Source: Pomphorhynchus laevis (lineage: Eukaryota > Acanthocephala > Palaeacanthocephala > Echinorhynchida > Pomphorhynchidae). From it: a stretch of DNA of 64,000 bases. The stretch's first letter is position 1, and every line of letters starts with the position of its first letter. The stretch lies in NCBI GenBank assembly GCA_012934845.2, contig WNNJ02001852.1, positions 1 to 64,000 of the forward strand, given 5' to 3'. A program made the translations under genes and the position numbers. Below, in pieces: positions 45,650 to 57,689 of this stretch. The notes below the pieces were generated by a model, which saw nothing but the letters and a program-made list of their open reading frames with translations, had not been told where the DNA came from and did not search any database.

Positions 45650-46990
45650 ATATAGAATAATATGTATTTACCGCATTGAAAAAGCTATCAAAACGATTAT
45701 CAAATAAAAAGTTTTGCATTAATTAATCAGCTTCGGCACTAACTGAGAAAGACAAATTTTGGTTAATGGCTTACTTTTAGGTAACATATGAAAGCTAATC
45801 GAATTTTATACAAGTCACATTATTTGGTTCAACAATAGAAAAACATGCAGATTTCATCCGTTTTCCATACTTCAGTTCCCACTAAAGTATTCTTCATTTT
45901 TTATGAAGAAGAAAACCTTGTATCGTTGATGTCTATATACGCGGATAATTATTAATCTATCTTTCCAACCAACTGGCTGTCATTGTATACAAAAATTTGT
46001 TACAAAATTAGCAACTATCTGCTACAAGAATGTTCTGTATTCTATACATTTTACAAATGGATGAAATCTGTTCGAATGTTGTAAAAATCATTCTAAAAAT
46101 TTAGGATTTAAATCTCTCTTAGTAGACAATAACACAATTTTAATTTTATCTGATATGCCATGACAATCATTACTGTCAAATAATTTTTTGAGTACCAGGT
46201 TAAAATCACGAATAGAGTTATCTCTTTGTATTTATCAACGGAAAGGTTTATGTACTGATGGGTCATACTTATGGCAAAACGAATTTTTAACTTTTGGTAT
46301 AAAAGTATAATTCTTTGCTTTTACAGTTTCAGCCGATTATTATGGAGAGTTGCGTGACAAGATTATATATTATTTTCACATATTGTGTTTATTTTCACGT
46401 TTGATATTTCCTAAGCTACAGAATATTTGATATTTGTGATAAATAATTTCTGATAAAATAGACAAACATTGCAGTTTAAGTTTTTATTTAAGCAGAAATA
46501 TGTTTAGTATCCATAGCTCAAAAAATCGTATACGTTTTCTTTAAAGCACTGGACGAAACGTCGACTAAAAGACAAATAAAAATAAAAATAAATTAACAAG
46601 TAATAAATTAAAAAAAAATTAATAAAAGATAAATATACATAAATCAAAATATTTCCTAAGTTATCTTATATTGTAAGATTTAAAGTCTTAATAAAATTAT
46701 TTATGCTTAAATCTATACAACTTTATACATCGATAAAAAACAATGTAACGCTCTGCATTTAAAAGTTCATATTTGAGTGCATTTTTTAATTTATCAGTAT
46801 TACGATGTGCCTGTCACCAAATAGAGAATCGCATAATCCCGAAATCTGCTTTTCATATTATCGTTTTCTCAATTTGCAATCTTGGTATATTTTGTGTTCA
46901 AGACCAAAAAATAATTATTCGGAATAATTGGCTGCAATTTACCATGAAATAGTGTGAAACTAAAATAGTTAAAAAATACATATCAATTTT
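45650..46990. other. AT-rich stretch, nothing assigned
   Basis: No coding signal on either strand. At 46540-46565 CACTGGACGAAACGTCGAC recalls the GAAACGTC part of PLE-type hairpins, but no matching 5' half was found. Confidence 0.4.
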
Positions 46991-46996
46991 ACTTAC

Positions 46997-47050
46997 ACTA
47001 GCAAGCAAGGGAACGACCATAATAAGATTGGCGCTATATTTAATATTCAA
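46997..47050 (-). CDS. Serial-exon gene, possible last exon x12
   Basis: It has the same signals (acceptor ATTTAG, donor AGT-GTAAGT) and a length of 54 nt, but in the phase of the other exons it starts with TGA. If joined to x11 it would end the protein with His-Ser-stop. Alternatively it is a non-coding 3' exon, or a decayed repeat. Confidence 0.3.
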
Positions 47051-47067
47051 CTAAATTGTTATATTTG

Positions 47068-47070
<3 letters not shown>

Positions 47071-47104
<34 letters not shown>
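47071..47104. repeat. (AT)17 microsatellite
   Basis: 34 uninterrupted bases of alternating A and T just right of the possible exon x12. Confidence 0.95.
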
Positions 47105-47107
<3 letters not shown>

Positions 47108-48909
47108 ATTTATAGCATTTATTATATCATAAATATCGTAAAGCATGATATTAATTGTTGTTTTAATTGTAAATTACGTTTCAAATTAGCTTTCAAATTC
47201 GGAAATGAACCATTAAACATTAAATTTAACATCAACTATTAGTTTACAATCTTTTATCGATTTAAAAAAATCGTTTTAATTTAAATAGTTTTTCATTGAC
47301 TAGATTAAAACTATTATATTTCAGTTATTCATTTTATTTAAATAATTTATTTTAGAAAATAATGACATTTTGTTTAACGTTAGGACTAAGAAATACATTA
47401 TTTGCACAAAGTCATGGCGAAATTTGCAGCACGATTTACATCATTACATTTTTATATTATATAATAAGTTAATAAACCAAAGCATTTAGGACCTAATAAA
47501 GTATTGAAACTAATTAATTGATTATATATATGACTTATAAATTGATAATTAATATTAATTAAAGAATAAATAAGTTATTAATTAAAGATTTAATAAGTCA
47601 TTTAAATCAACATTAAGTATATATCGAATAGACTTTAATTTAGTTTTTCGTAGTAGCCTAGAACGAAATGCTGCATTCCTGAATTATTTTGTAAAATCCA
47701 GTGAATATCTTACTAAATGTAATGTAAAAAGATAATCAGACATGTATATTAAAATAAAACAATTCAACATTCAAATAAAAATACAAGCCAATAAAACCAA
47801 TTAAAACCAATTATCATTTGTAACTTCAAATAATTGTATTTAAATGATTCAATTGATCAGTTGATATTAAACAACCGACTATGATTGGAAATGTCATTTG
47901 CATCGATAACGGACAGCGATCACTTTAATAGCTGAAATATAAATTGATTAAACTAAGCATTCGTACAGAAACAAATGTCAATTAGGCGACAATTAAATTA
48001 CAAAATTAGCATTCATAAGTTTTAATTGCTTTGTGTGAAAATTTAAACACATAATATGAAACTTTATATATAAATTATCATCAAATTATATACAATAATA
48101 ACATGTCATATAGCAACAAAATATATTAATATATTTGATCTTAAAATCAGAATTTTACCTGTTCATTAGCTTGAATTTAAACATCTATTGATCCATTAAT
48201 CCTAAAATTGATTAAGCTTAAAGATGAATTTGTATAAAAAATATACTCATCATTAACACAATAAAAAAACATAAAACATCATTACTTAAATATTTCATTT
48301 AATCATCTAAATGAGAAAATATCAACATGTTTTAGTTCTTTTTTATTAAAGCTCTTAACAATAGAAAATTAATTGAAGCTAGGAAAAATAGTAAAGATGC
48401 AAATGTAACATTTAGATATATACAAAATAGACATGTAAATATTGTAGGTAGCGAAACTAAATATATATGGGTAATAACAATATTCAAAAATCAAAATTTC
48501 ATTGTAAAGAAACGTACATTGCAAGTTAATTAAATGTTAATAAATGTCAGTATTGTATCTTAATATTATTTAATCAAATTATATGTAATAAAAAATGTTT
48601 ATTAAATTATAAACAATTGGTTTAATAACAATTAGAAATTAATAATAAAATTAAAAACCACGTTCACAAGTTATTAAAATGCAAGCACATTTGAAAAAGT
48701 TAAGTAATTAATCAATACTATATTATGATAAATTAGGAATACATGTTCATAACATATGATCTCCATTTTTAAAAACGAGCTAATTCCAGAAAGTCATGTA
48801 ATGTACAGTGCCCTTATAAGCACGAAACAAACAAAATAATGCGATAGAAAGTTTGTAAAAAACTATAAATATTTTAAGCTTTAAGCTTTTAAAATTCATT
48901 GCTACTTAC

Positions 48910-48975
48910 CTGTGACAAGCTTTGGGAGAAACATACAGCAAAGAGTTTGCTTCAAAATTAGCATTTCGAAACTTC
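48910..48975 (-). CDS. Serial-exon gene, exon x11
   Basis: 66 nt, acceptor TTCTTAG, donor CACAG-GTAAGT. Phase 2 on both sides. It encodes KFRNANFEANSLLYVS followed by PKACH, a full repeat with F3, N5, F8, E9, L14 and V16. It holds one of only two cysteines in the eleven repeats. Confidence 0.75.
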
Positions 48976-50008
48976 CTAAGAAATAAAAAAATATGAAAAC
49001 GAACAAAGTTTGATAAAATTTATAATATAAAAAAATGAGAGATATAAAGACAGTTTGTTTATATTAAAAAATATTTTGATTTTAAAAGTATAATTTTTTT
49101 AATTAAAACAATATTATAGTTTTTAATTAAAACAAGGAACGAGGAAACGTGGCTTGTTTTGCGGAGTCGGCAAATGAACCATCACTATATTTCTAATGAA
49201 CTGTATTAACAACATAATATAATTTTAATTTTAAAAAATATATTTAAAAAAATATTCTCGTGAAAAAATATTATCTATTTAAAAATGTTATTAGTTTATG
49301 TTTGTTATTTCACATTTGATTTAGTTTGATGGGATAAGATGAAGTAATAAGTTCTACAAGGACGTTTGAACTATCAATAATTTAGCGTCATCCTATTAAG
49401 GTAACCTGATAATCAAAGGAGAAAGAAGAATTAGTTTCCTTTGATAAAGCGTATAGCTATGATGTATACAATTTTAAAAATTCTTATAGCAAGATTATAT
49501 TAGAACTCAAAAGAGATCATTGCTATTCTTGCAAAAGGCCACATATGTATTAATTAATATTGCGTGTAAACCAACAGAGTTGTATATGACAAATAATAAT
49601 AAATTATACATGTGATTTTTAAAATCAACACCAATTTGATTGTATATGATTTATGGGTCATATTAAAAATATTGTGATTTAAAGAGTACTGCTTATTCAC
49701 AAAAAAATATCAGCAAATATATAATGTATAAAGAAATGTATCGCAAATGATAAAGATAAGATAATATTTAACTTATTTCAGATAAAAAAATACTAAAATA
49801 AAATACAAATGTTATAACATTACAGGATAAGGATATCAAATGAACAAATTCTCGATTTTGAAAATAAAAATATTAGATAAATAGTATTCTTCAATCGAAG
49901 AACAAATTGCGCTTTAAAGAAGGAATTACAAATTATAAAAAAATATATGAATAAGTTATGAGATTATAAGTAAAGATATTAGTTTATAAAATGTTTCTAA
50001 ATACTTAC

Positions 50009-50074
50009 AAAAAAGAATATTTATTAGAAATATTCAAGGAAGCGTCCGATAAAAAGGTTACATTGGAAAGTTCT
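50009..50074 (-). CDS. Serial-exon gene, exon x10
   Basis: 66 nt, acceptor TTGTTTAG, donor GTAAGTATTT. It encodes ELSNVTFLSDASLNIS followed by NKYSF. Position 3 is Leu instead of Phe. N5-V-T is a glycosylation sequon. Confidence 0.75.
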
Positions 50075-50775
50075 CTAAACAAGAAATTTATCACATTTAT
50101 ATAATTTTTGTAAGAACTCGTATATAATGATTAATATAAAAATTGAGTATTTAAATATAATTTGGTAATACTTTTTAAATAAAGAACTTCGAAATAATAT
50201 ATTTTTAAACAACAATTTTATATTATTGCAAAGATTAAATATTTCTAATTTAATTATTTATTTGTAATATAATTATAATCCTATGCAGGAACATCTTAAG
50301 CCATCTTACCGTCTTTTAATATTTGTTGAAAAGCTAAGCTGGCGTATATATTTATAAGTAACAATTTACAAATTAAGTTATTAGTTAGTTGTAATCTCGT
50401 TTAGTTTTTCAATATTAACGGCATCAATTGCAGAATCAAACAGATAGAAAAGCACACAAGAAAACAATATATGTACGGCCATGTTAAGTAGCTATCGTAT
50501 TAAGCATTAAGCACTTACTATCCTAATAAGCATTTGGTAGCTTTAATCGGGACATCTTAAGGCGTATTAAATATGGGAGTGTAAAAATTAACACCGGCTG
50601 CTAATTAAAATCTATAATTTCTAAAAAAATATTTTTATAAACATATCCGGTGCTGATAATTACGCCATAATGAATAAGTACAAATAAAAACTAAGACAGA
50701 GAAAATATTTCTAACGAATGAAATAATTATTTTTTTATAAAATAATTTGTTTATTAAGCATTCACAGCTACTTAC

Positions 50776-50838
50776 ATATTTGAGACAGCAGAAATAACCA
50801 GTGAAGAGTTAGAGTGAAATGTAGTGCCATTTAGCTGT
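50776..50838 (-). CDS. Serial-exon gene, exon x9
   Basis: 63 nt (one codon shorter), acceptor TTCTTTAG, donor GTAAGTAGCT. It encodes QLNGTTFHSNSSLVIS followed by AVSN. Its middle part (NSSLVIS) is nearly the same at DNA level as in x4, suggesting recent exon duplication. Confidence 0.75.
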
Positions 50839-51532
50839 CTAAAGAATTAATTAATCCTTTTATACCGACTAAGGAAAATGCGTTGAAAGAGCGTTGAAAA
50901 AACAAATAAATATTCTAAATTAGTATAAAATTTGTTATTTGGTAAAAATATTTGGTCACACGAATTGTATGGCCAAAACTAACATGAACGAATATTAATT
51001 CTTATAAAAAGGGAGTTGTTTGAATAAAAACAATAAAATTTATGTTCGTAGTAAAATGTGGTGGTCAATTAAATCTTTACTGTTTTAGTTACAATTAAAA
51101 GGTATGAGCTAAAAGACCAGAAAAAGGACGAATCAACGATTAAATCGATAACATTACAAAACAATAAATTACCATATTTTTGAAATAAATCTGGTGTGTT
51201 TATAATATTTACATAAAAATATTGAATTATTTTATTGATTTTAAGTATTAACTTTAAAATGTTGCTACACAACCAATCTAACATATAATTTGATTAAATA
51301 TAAATTACTATTAACTATTTTACTGCTAATATTATAATTTTAGTTTAAAAACTATGCAATTATATTAAATTATTAAGATATTTTGTTAGAATAACAAAAT
51401 AATATTCAATTAAATTACGATTAATTTCGTTACAAACACGAAGAAATATTAATGCTGGTTCGAGATATAAAAATATGGTAGAAAAAGGTTTACAAAGAAA
51501 AAGAAAAATAAATTGATAAATCTACTACTTAC

Positions 51533-51598
51533 ATGTGATTGACATTTCCAGAAATTTGCAGTGACGATAACGGTTCAAAGGTAGCGTTTTCAAACAAT
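51533..51598 (-). CDS. Serial-exon gene, exon x8
   Basis: 66 nt, acceptor ACTTATAG, donor GTAAGTAGTA. It encodes LFENATFEPLSSLQIS followed by GNVNH, the clearest example of the repeat. A sequon (NAT) lies at positions 5-7. Confidence 0.78.
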
Positions 51599-52429
51599 CT
51601 ATAAGTAAGAATTAACAAATCAACAAGATTAATGCAGGTATGAAAATATGTTTTGATACTTTCGGTTGATTCAAATATTGTATTGTTTGTTAGTATCATG
51701 CTTAAATTTCATATGATATTTATATTTTTTGCTTTCAAGTCTCCAAATGTCTGTCATCTTTTACCATAAAGGTATGGCTAGATTTCGTTGTCGATATCAT
51801 GTTATCATGTGATCTTGTTATCATTAAATCGATACATTCGGAAATGAAGTTTCTAATTTGTGTATTATTATTTTATTATTAACAATTGTAGTCTAGTTGT
51901 AGTATTTTATATTATAATAACTGTAAACAATGCATTTTAATTTTAAATTAATTTTTAATTTATTGTATAAGTAATATATTAAAACTAACTTGTAATATTT
52001 ACTTAAAGATGTTAGCTTATTATTAATGTTCAGCTTATTATCACAATAAAGTTTTTAATATTTCTAATTGTTCATTTATATCCGGGTCTTATTAATATTA
52101 TTTGTTTATCGACGCGACTTCTCGGCTTGCGTTTAACCGTATTATTATGATAAAGTTTTTTATTATTTACTACTTTTGTATTCTAGTATTTACTCTTATT
52201 ATTAACATTTATTGTCCGATTTAATTCATTATATATCGAATTGTAAATTTTATTTTTATTATTATTAAACTTTAAAAAATTTTGGCTGGTTAAATTTTTT
52301 CTTGATTATTACAAATTACAAGATAAAATACACAATAATAACATACAAAGAAATTATCGTTAAGCTAATACAAAAAATTTAAATACAAGATAATAACAAA
52401 CACGTACTAAAATCCTGTCCACCTAACGA

Positions 52430-53660
52430 ATCGGACCATTGGAAACATACCATAACCACCATCCTGTTATGACAAAATGGAAACCCCGCAGCTCCCCCCC
52501 CAAATGCTGTGGATGTAACGGGCAGAACGCAATCTATAAGCGTTGCAAATGTGCAAAGACATCGAAACATTACACGGCTAATGATAAGATTGGCATTTTG
52601 AATCCTTTTTTCGTGAGTAATCATGAATTAAACGCTTTACAACGGATTTCGAATACATACTCTTCTGGATTAAAAAGAAACGAGTTGCGATGACTGCAAA
52701 ATGATCTATTCACTCTTATCACAAAGGGAAAAAAATGAAACTTTCGAGAAAAAGCTTACACGCGTGAAACCATGATTATGCACAAGGTTTACACGTGCAT
52801 TAGACTTTGCAGTCATTTCAGGTTCTTCCTCGAGGTTAAGCGCACTTTCAAGCAAGCATGAACAATATGATCTATCATCTAGCAAATTCAGCGAGTGGGC
52901 CGCAACCACATACGGATGGGAACCAAATGATATCGCTGTTACTGAGTGTCAATGTGGTGCTAAAGCCGCCATAAGCTGTCTTTTATCATGACAAACGAGA
53001 AGGTCAGTCAATTGTTCGATACAATGAAGTCAGAGATAAAATCACTGAGGAACTATCAAACGTATGCAATGACGTTAAGGTCAAATCCTTGATGCAGCGG
53101 GCTCAAGAGTTCATTTCGTTTGGACATTCAACGACGAGCTGTAAGGACGAGGCAAGACTAGACATTGCTTCTGCATGTCTAACAGGGATGCGTTTTGAGC
53201 GGACATATATAGATGTCGTAGTTTTCAACAACCACGCCAATTTTTACTCCCAATCGAAGTCCTCGGGGTTTGAATACCATGAATTACAAAAACGCGCTAA
53301 ATATGATGAACGAATCAGGATTATCGAACGGGGCATATTTATGCCTGCAATATTTTCTTGTCTCGTTGGAATCGGTGCAAAGTCCTTAAACCTATTGAAG
53401 ACAATAGCTAGAAAACAAGCCGTTAAACATGACCGTTCTTATGTATTGCCGACTAAAGCGAGTTCTAGCTTTCTGCTTATGCCGTGCTGCGTAAACTCCA
53501 TTAGAGGAAGGGGAGTTTCAATTAACAAAAATAGTCGGGGCATCATAAGTAACACGTGATCAACTTTATTTGCACATGTCTACCATTATATAAATTATAA
53601 TGTACGTGCCTATTTGTAGGTAACCTCTGAACTGTATTTTTAATAAAATCATTTTTTTAT
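52430..53660 (+). mobile_element. Family X, copy X5, internally deleted but with both ends
   Basis: The 5' part has the Cys-rich start (52472-52590, KCCGCNGQN then CKCAKTSKH). It then jumps to the region before the knuckle (52875-52990, FSEWAATTYGWEPND and CQCGAKA, with the knuckle His lost) and on to the nuclease tail (53089-53559, RLDIASAC, YIDVVVFNN, RIIERGIF). About 1.5 kb covering the RT is missing. The 3' hairpin is at 53606-53625, followed by a TAATAAAATC-like tail. It lies in the intron between x7 and x8. Confidence 0.7.
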
Positions 53661-53689
53661 AAAACATTAAACTGTATTTATATCTTTTT

Positions 53690-54115
53690 TATAGCGTTTT
53701 CATTAATTCACAATTTTCAATTAATTCTAGATTATGAGTACATATATGTTCATTTATTTTATTACAATTATGACTTTTACAATTGCATTCTGTTTCCATT
53801 ATGCTTCAAATATTATCGTTACATATTAATTTCAATTCTTTATTATAATAACAATTTTTTCGTCCTAATGGTGGTAACAGCTTATACCTAATTTTAGGAA
53901 TATATTTACTTAAATCTGATTCTGTTATATCTTTATTTTTAGAATTATTCAAAAGTCTACCTATATTTATGTTATCTATACATTTATTAATAAATTTTAT
54001 GTTAAGTGTATATTTTTCATTCATTAATTGGATCTTTTTCCAAGAAAGTAATATTATTTTTGAATTTTTGCCAATGCGATTGGCATCTTTAGAAAACACT
54101 AGTCTTTGACAAATG
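53690..54115 (-). mobile_element. Remnant of a PLE-like element with hairpin
   Basis: On minus, a hairpin of the PLE end type (CTAAAGAT-GCCAAT-CGC-ATTGGC at 54062-54092) is followed by a 97-codon reading down to 53806 that I cannot assign (contains SWKKIQLMNEKY and KYIPKIRYKLLPP). Further on, at 53800-53700, comes a Cys-containing stretch (ETECNCKSHNCN). It probably belongs to a second PLE-like lineage. Confidence 0.35.
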
Positions 54116-54909
54116 ATGATATAGTATATAACAAATATCTACGATGTTATTAGAAAGACAGTATTCTCGGTAAACTATTAAACAAGCATTTTTTAAGGCA
54201 AAAAAATGAGAGCGAAGAACAAAGTTAAAGAAAACCAAAATAAATACATCCCCAACAGTTTCTTTTCTACCACTTATATTTCGGAAGAGTATAATAATAG
54301 ATTGATCGATTCATTGAAGAGTGATAGACAACGAAATATATTTTATAACCAAAAAAGACATTATCTGACCTCCTAACTGCTCTGCGGTTAGCAACATCAG
54401 TTTATTATCAATTAAATTTATTAAACAAATAGATATAATAATGTATTATAATATTATAATATAAAATATTTCATTATTTCGTATATTGACCTTAATATAT
54501 TAATATTATTATATCATTTCAACATTAAATCACAATATTATTTAGCTACAATATTAAGATTGAATGAGTTAATCAATTATTTAGAAATTAGTGATCAAAT
54601 ATCCTTTAAAAATATTGGCACAAATACAATAACAGCGATGTCTGCAATACATTTACATATTTTGTAACAAATTTTATATTTTGAATTTAAATTTTTTTTG
54701 CAATTTATTTGTATTGCATTTTTGTTTACAATCATTTGACAAATATGATTGTTTGTATAATGAACAAAAGTTCTTATACTAAATTATTAATTGTGCAAAA
54801 GCAATTACAAAGAATCAATAATTTGAAAAGAAGAAGAAGCGAATTTACATAATACGAAAAGAGTATTATCACAAACGTATTGGCTTATTTAAAATTCGCA
54901 TATACTTAC

Positions 54910-54975
54910 AACACTGAAACATTACTAGTTATATCCAGTAAAGAGTTGGGTTTAATTATGGAATTCTTAAACAAT
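54910..54975 (-). CDS. Serial-exon gene, exon x7
   Basis: 66 nt, acceptor TTGTTTAG, donor GTAAGTATAT. It encodes LFKNSIIKPNSLLDIT followed by SNVSV. Position 8 is Ile rather than Phe. The intron to x8 (3.3 kb) contains X5 and a PLE remnant. Confidence 0.75.
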
Positions 54976-55310
54976 CTAAACAATATATTTATCAATTTGA
55001 AATATATATAAAAAAGCATTTAGATAATGTGTCGAAACGCTTGTTTGAATTAATCATAGATTTTGAAACCGAAACTCTTACAAATTTACGCACGAACAAT
55101 TATCATATTAAATTAAAAAAATATTTTATTGTAATCATATTCATGGTATATCATTTCGTATGGTACTTTAACATTGATCGAACGGATAAAATAAAGATCA
55201 CATAATGTGCCAGTTACATATTTTAGAATATAAATGCACTTTTTCAATATAAATTTGTCGATTCCAATAAAGAAATTTACTTTAAATAGTTGATTTTGAT
55301 CTATTGTTGA

Positions 55311-55476
55311 TAAATAATTATTAGAGCTGGATTAATGGAAAGAAGATATTATTTTTGATATTTCACTAACTGCTGTAGCATCTTTAGAAAATTACATTTT
55401 CTGAAAATGCTAACAGAAGTTAGCGAAACATCAAAAATAATTTCTTTTTTCTTTGATCCAGCTCCAATAATTATTT
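55311..55476. repeat. Inverted pair of PLE end sequences (81-bp arms)
   Basis: 55311-55391 and 55396-55476 are inverted copies of the same sequence that begins the PLE pseudo-LTRs (TAAATAATTATT, GAGCTGG, then the hairpin). Each arm holds one hammerhead-like hairpin (55357-55387 minus, 55401-55432 plus). The transcript would fold into one long hairpin. Confidence 0.7.
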
Positions 55477-55589
55477 AAAGAAATTAACTTTTTCATATTC
55501 TAGATAATACTAGCGATACAAAAATGTTAAATAATAATTCAAAATGCACAAACAGCGATTAAATCACTAATATAAATTCGTCTTTTGTA

Positions 55590-56175
55590 AAAACACGTCG
55601 TCTTAAGTGTTTCCGAAGACATATGCTACCTTCGGAACAATTTGGATTTCGCTCTCATCATTCGGCGAATCAGGCTATTGATATCGTTCCTGACCGAGTT
55701 AAGTTGTGCCTATACTGTGGATCTACATTGTATGCCTGCTTTATTGATTTTGAAATAGCTTTTGATACTGTAAACCCTGGTATATTGCTGACGAGACTAG
55801 CTGGCCATTTTTGGTTCTCAGGTTGAATTCTGAATAGGATTGCTAACATCTAAGAACCTCATATCCTGCGGATTTTTGATGGTCTCAGGCTATCGGATCC
55901 GATAACTGCTAATCAAGACGTTTTGCAAGGCGACCCATAAAAGCTCAATATTATTTTCATTTTTATTGAAGATCTACAGGACAAATTAGGTTTTAGGTGC
56001 TAATCCTACTATAGATTTGTATGCAGATAAACTTGTTTTACTTTCAGAAAGATTGACTGACTCACAACAATCACTTAACGATTTATTTCATTGCTGCTTC
56101 GATAACAAACTTCAGATAATATCTCAAAAACTAAAGTAATAAAATTCCTTTGAGGTGGATGCCTTAACGCTTAGA
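55590..56175 (+). mobile_element. LINE reverse transcriptase fragment, unclassified
   Basis: A reading at 55623-55826 (LPSEQFGFRSHHSANQAID, then YACFIDFEIAFDTVNPGIL) is RT block A. Pieces after it show VLQGDP (block B) near 55925 and, decayed, LYADKLVLLSE (block C with the second Asp changed) near 56020 and KTKVIKF near 56130. Several frame breaks. The EQFGFR-FIDFxxAFDTV wording fits Jockey- or CR1-group LINEs other than F and K. Confidence 0.6.
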
Positions 56176-56324
56176 CATTCTAACTCTGCAGGGTAATAAC
56201 TTTGATGTTTGTAATAACTTTGATGTTTGTAATAACTTGGTAATAACTTTGATTTTGATATAAATATAAATTGTATAAAATTATTTATTATTATTTATTA
56301 TTTATCTTTATTTTTAATTTATTT

Positions 56325-56545
56325 ATAGTATAAAATAGGTAGACTCAGATATTTCTTCTGATTTGTTCTACTGACAATTTATTATTGACCTGTGGACTTT
56401 GTTTCTATAACATTTGTCAGAAATGCTGAAACTAAGTATTATCGATACAGAATTATTATTTTTCTGCTAATTTTCAAGCGAGTTTGATGAACTTCTTCCT
56501 TTTCGTATAATGAAGAATTATAAAAGTATAATAATAAAAGTAAAA
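56325..56545 (+). repeat. Dispersed repeat R, copy 2
   Basis: The inverse of 37690-37915, with the same blocks in the same order. It directly follows the LINE fragment but is probably unrelated to it. Confidence 0.5.
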
Positions 56546-56661
56546 TTATAATATTATAATTTATAATATTATAAATTATAATCAAGATTCTCAATTTCTA
56601 ATAATTGAGAATTTTGGTCATAATTTTTGGTTTCAAAAATGTCATTGTTGCAAATACTTAC

Positions 56662-56721
56662 ATTGTTTCAACAGGTTCTCTTATATGTAAACTTATACAT
56701 GCTTCGAATTCTTCAAAGTAT
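56662..56721 (-). CDS. Serial-exon gene, exon x6
   Basis: 60 nt, acceptor CAATTTAG, donor GTAAGTATTT. It encodes YFEEFEACISLHIR followed by EPVET, a shorter and more diverged repeat that keeps F3 and the hydrophobic L-x-I strand. It has the second cysteine. Confidence 0.68.
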
Positions 56722-56989
56722 CTAAATTGAGCATATCGGTAGATTTACATGTGCTTGTATGGTTTATTAACATTCAATTAAATCAAGTTGTTTAGTTCAT
56801 TTTAAAATTAACATAAGGTTTAAACAGAATGTTCCTCAAATATGTGTTTAGAGAGTGATAATATTACGTATTATGTCGTCAAGAATACGAACAAGTAATT
56901 GTTGAAGCATAAAAATTTAATGTAACAAACAAGATAATTGAAACTTATATCATAAATATTTAAATGATTTAAAATTCACAGTTACTTAC

Positions 56990-57055
56990 ATAATTTTGAC
57001 AGGAGCAGAAATAACTGTCGAAACGTCTGACTCAAACTTAGTGTTTGAAAATCGT
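56990..57055 (-). CDS. Serial-exon gene, exon x5
   Basis: 66 nt, acceptor GGTTTAG, donor GTAAGTAACT. It encodes RFSNTKFESDVSTVIS followed by APVKI. Separated from x6 by only 268 bases. Confidence 0.76.
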
Positions 57056-57360
57056 CTAAACCATTAATTTAGTATTTCTACATTTATTTTAGAATTACCA
57101 TCATAATCTATTTAGTTACAATTGGTTAATTTTAAAGGATTAATTTGATATTTATTTTTGTATTTTATTTTAAAATAAAGCCAATTCGCAAAGCTGCTAA
57201 TTTCGCATTACATAAAGGCTATTCAACAAAATAAATAATAAATAAATTAGGATTTTATTAATAACTATATAACCGATAAAATCTTTAAGAAACAGAAACA
57301 TGCAAAAGACAACTTTAAATCGAAGCCGTTCACGACGTGTATTTTGAAATCTTCAACTTA

Positions 57361-57615
57361 TATTCAAGGCCTCAGGTCCAAAGGGATCTGAGCCCCTCGG
57401 CCGCATTTGTGCGCCGCCCTCTGACTGAACCATTCGGGGTCTCTCACACACCTAAGAGTCCAGTCAAGGCGAACTGTGGTTGGTAATCTCGAAATGAGGA
57501 GCTTGTGAAACCTTAGTCTTCGTTCTGTTGGGACGTCCTCGTTAGAGGTGGCTAATCCCGAAATAAATAATTTCATCGCCACAGATGCAAGTGAATATAT
57601 GTGTGTTACATTCAT
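57361..57615 (-). mobile_element. Family F fragment E1: ORF2 C-terminus
   Basis: On minus, 57560-57364 reads ERRLRFHKLLISRLPTTVRL, DWTLRCVRDPEWFSQ and QIPLDLRP, the closing part of F ORF2 as in copies A and B. It is 5'-truncated. Its 3' end is at about 57361. Confidence 0.75.
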
Positions 57616-57689
57616 GGTTTTGGTAATTGAAATAAGTTAAAATCTCATAAGCAAAATTTTAACATCAGTCGGTGCTACAAACGAATTCC

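Larger units (their letters stand above)
41872..45650 (+). mobile_element. Jockey-like LINE, copy D, decayed
   Basis: ORF1 starts at 41875 (MSFNNLSTN), its RRM-like part runs to 42270 (RVSFTSSDIASEYIKYF) and its knuckles lie near 42440-42620 with stops. ORF2 starts near 43070 (LSLNILQ, then a stop). The endonuclease is readable in pieces (YIRPGEIHKNRD), and the RT lies at 44602-45249 (FLDFSDAFDHI, with the YADD position changed to VVYDDTT by a loss of one codon). The C-terminus ends near 45530. Many breaks. Confidence 0.8.

Noticed and set aside
48152-48220. Another small exon on minus (43 nt with CAG-GTAAAA donor)
   Set aside because: The length is not a multiple of three and all frames compatible with the other exons contain a stop.
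45650-48900. Further retroelement copies
   Set aside because: Isolated words such as GACGAAACGTCGAC occur, but no second motif or reading supports an element.
50296-50340. A 24-nt microexon between x9 and x10
   Set aside because: It has plausible splice dinucleotides but no similarity to the repeat. A match this short is expected by chance.
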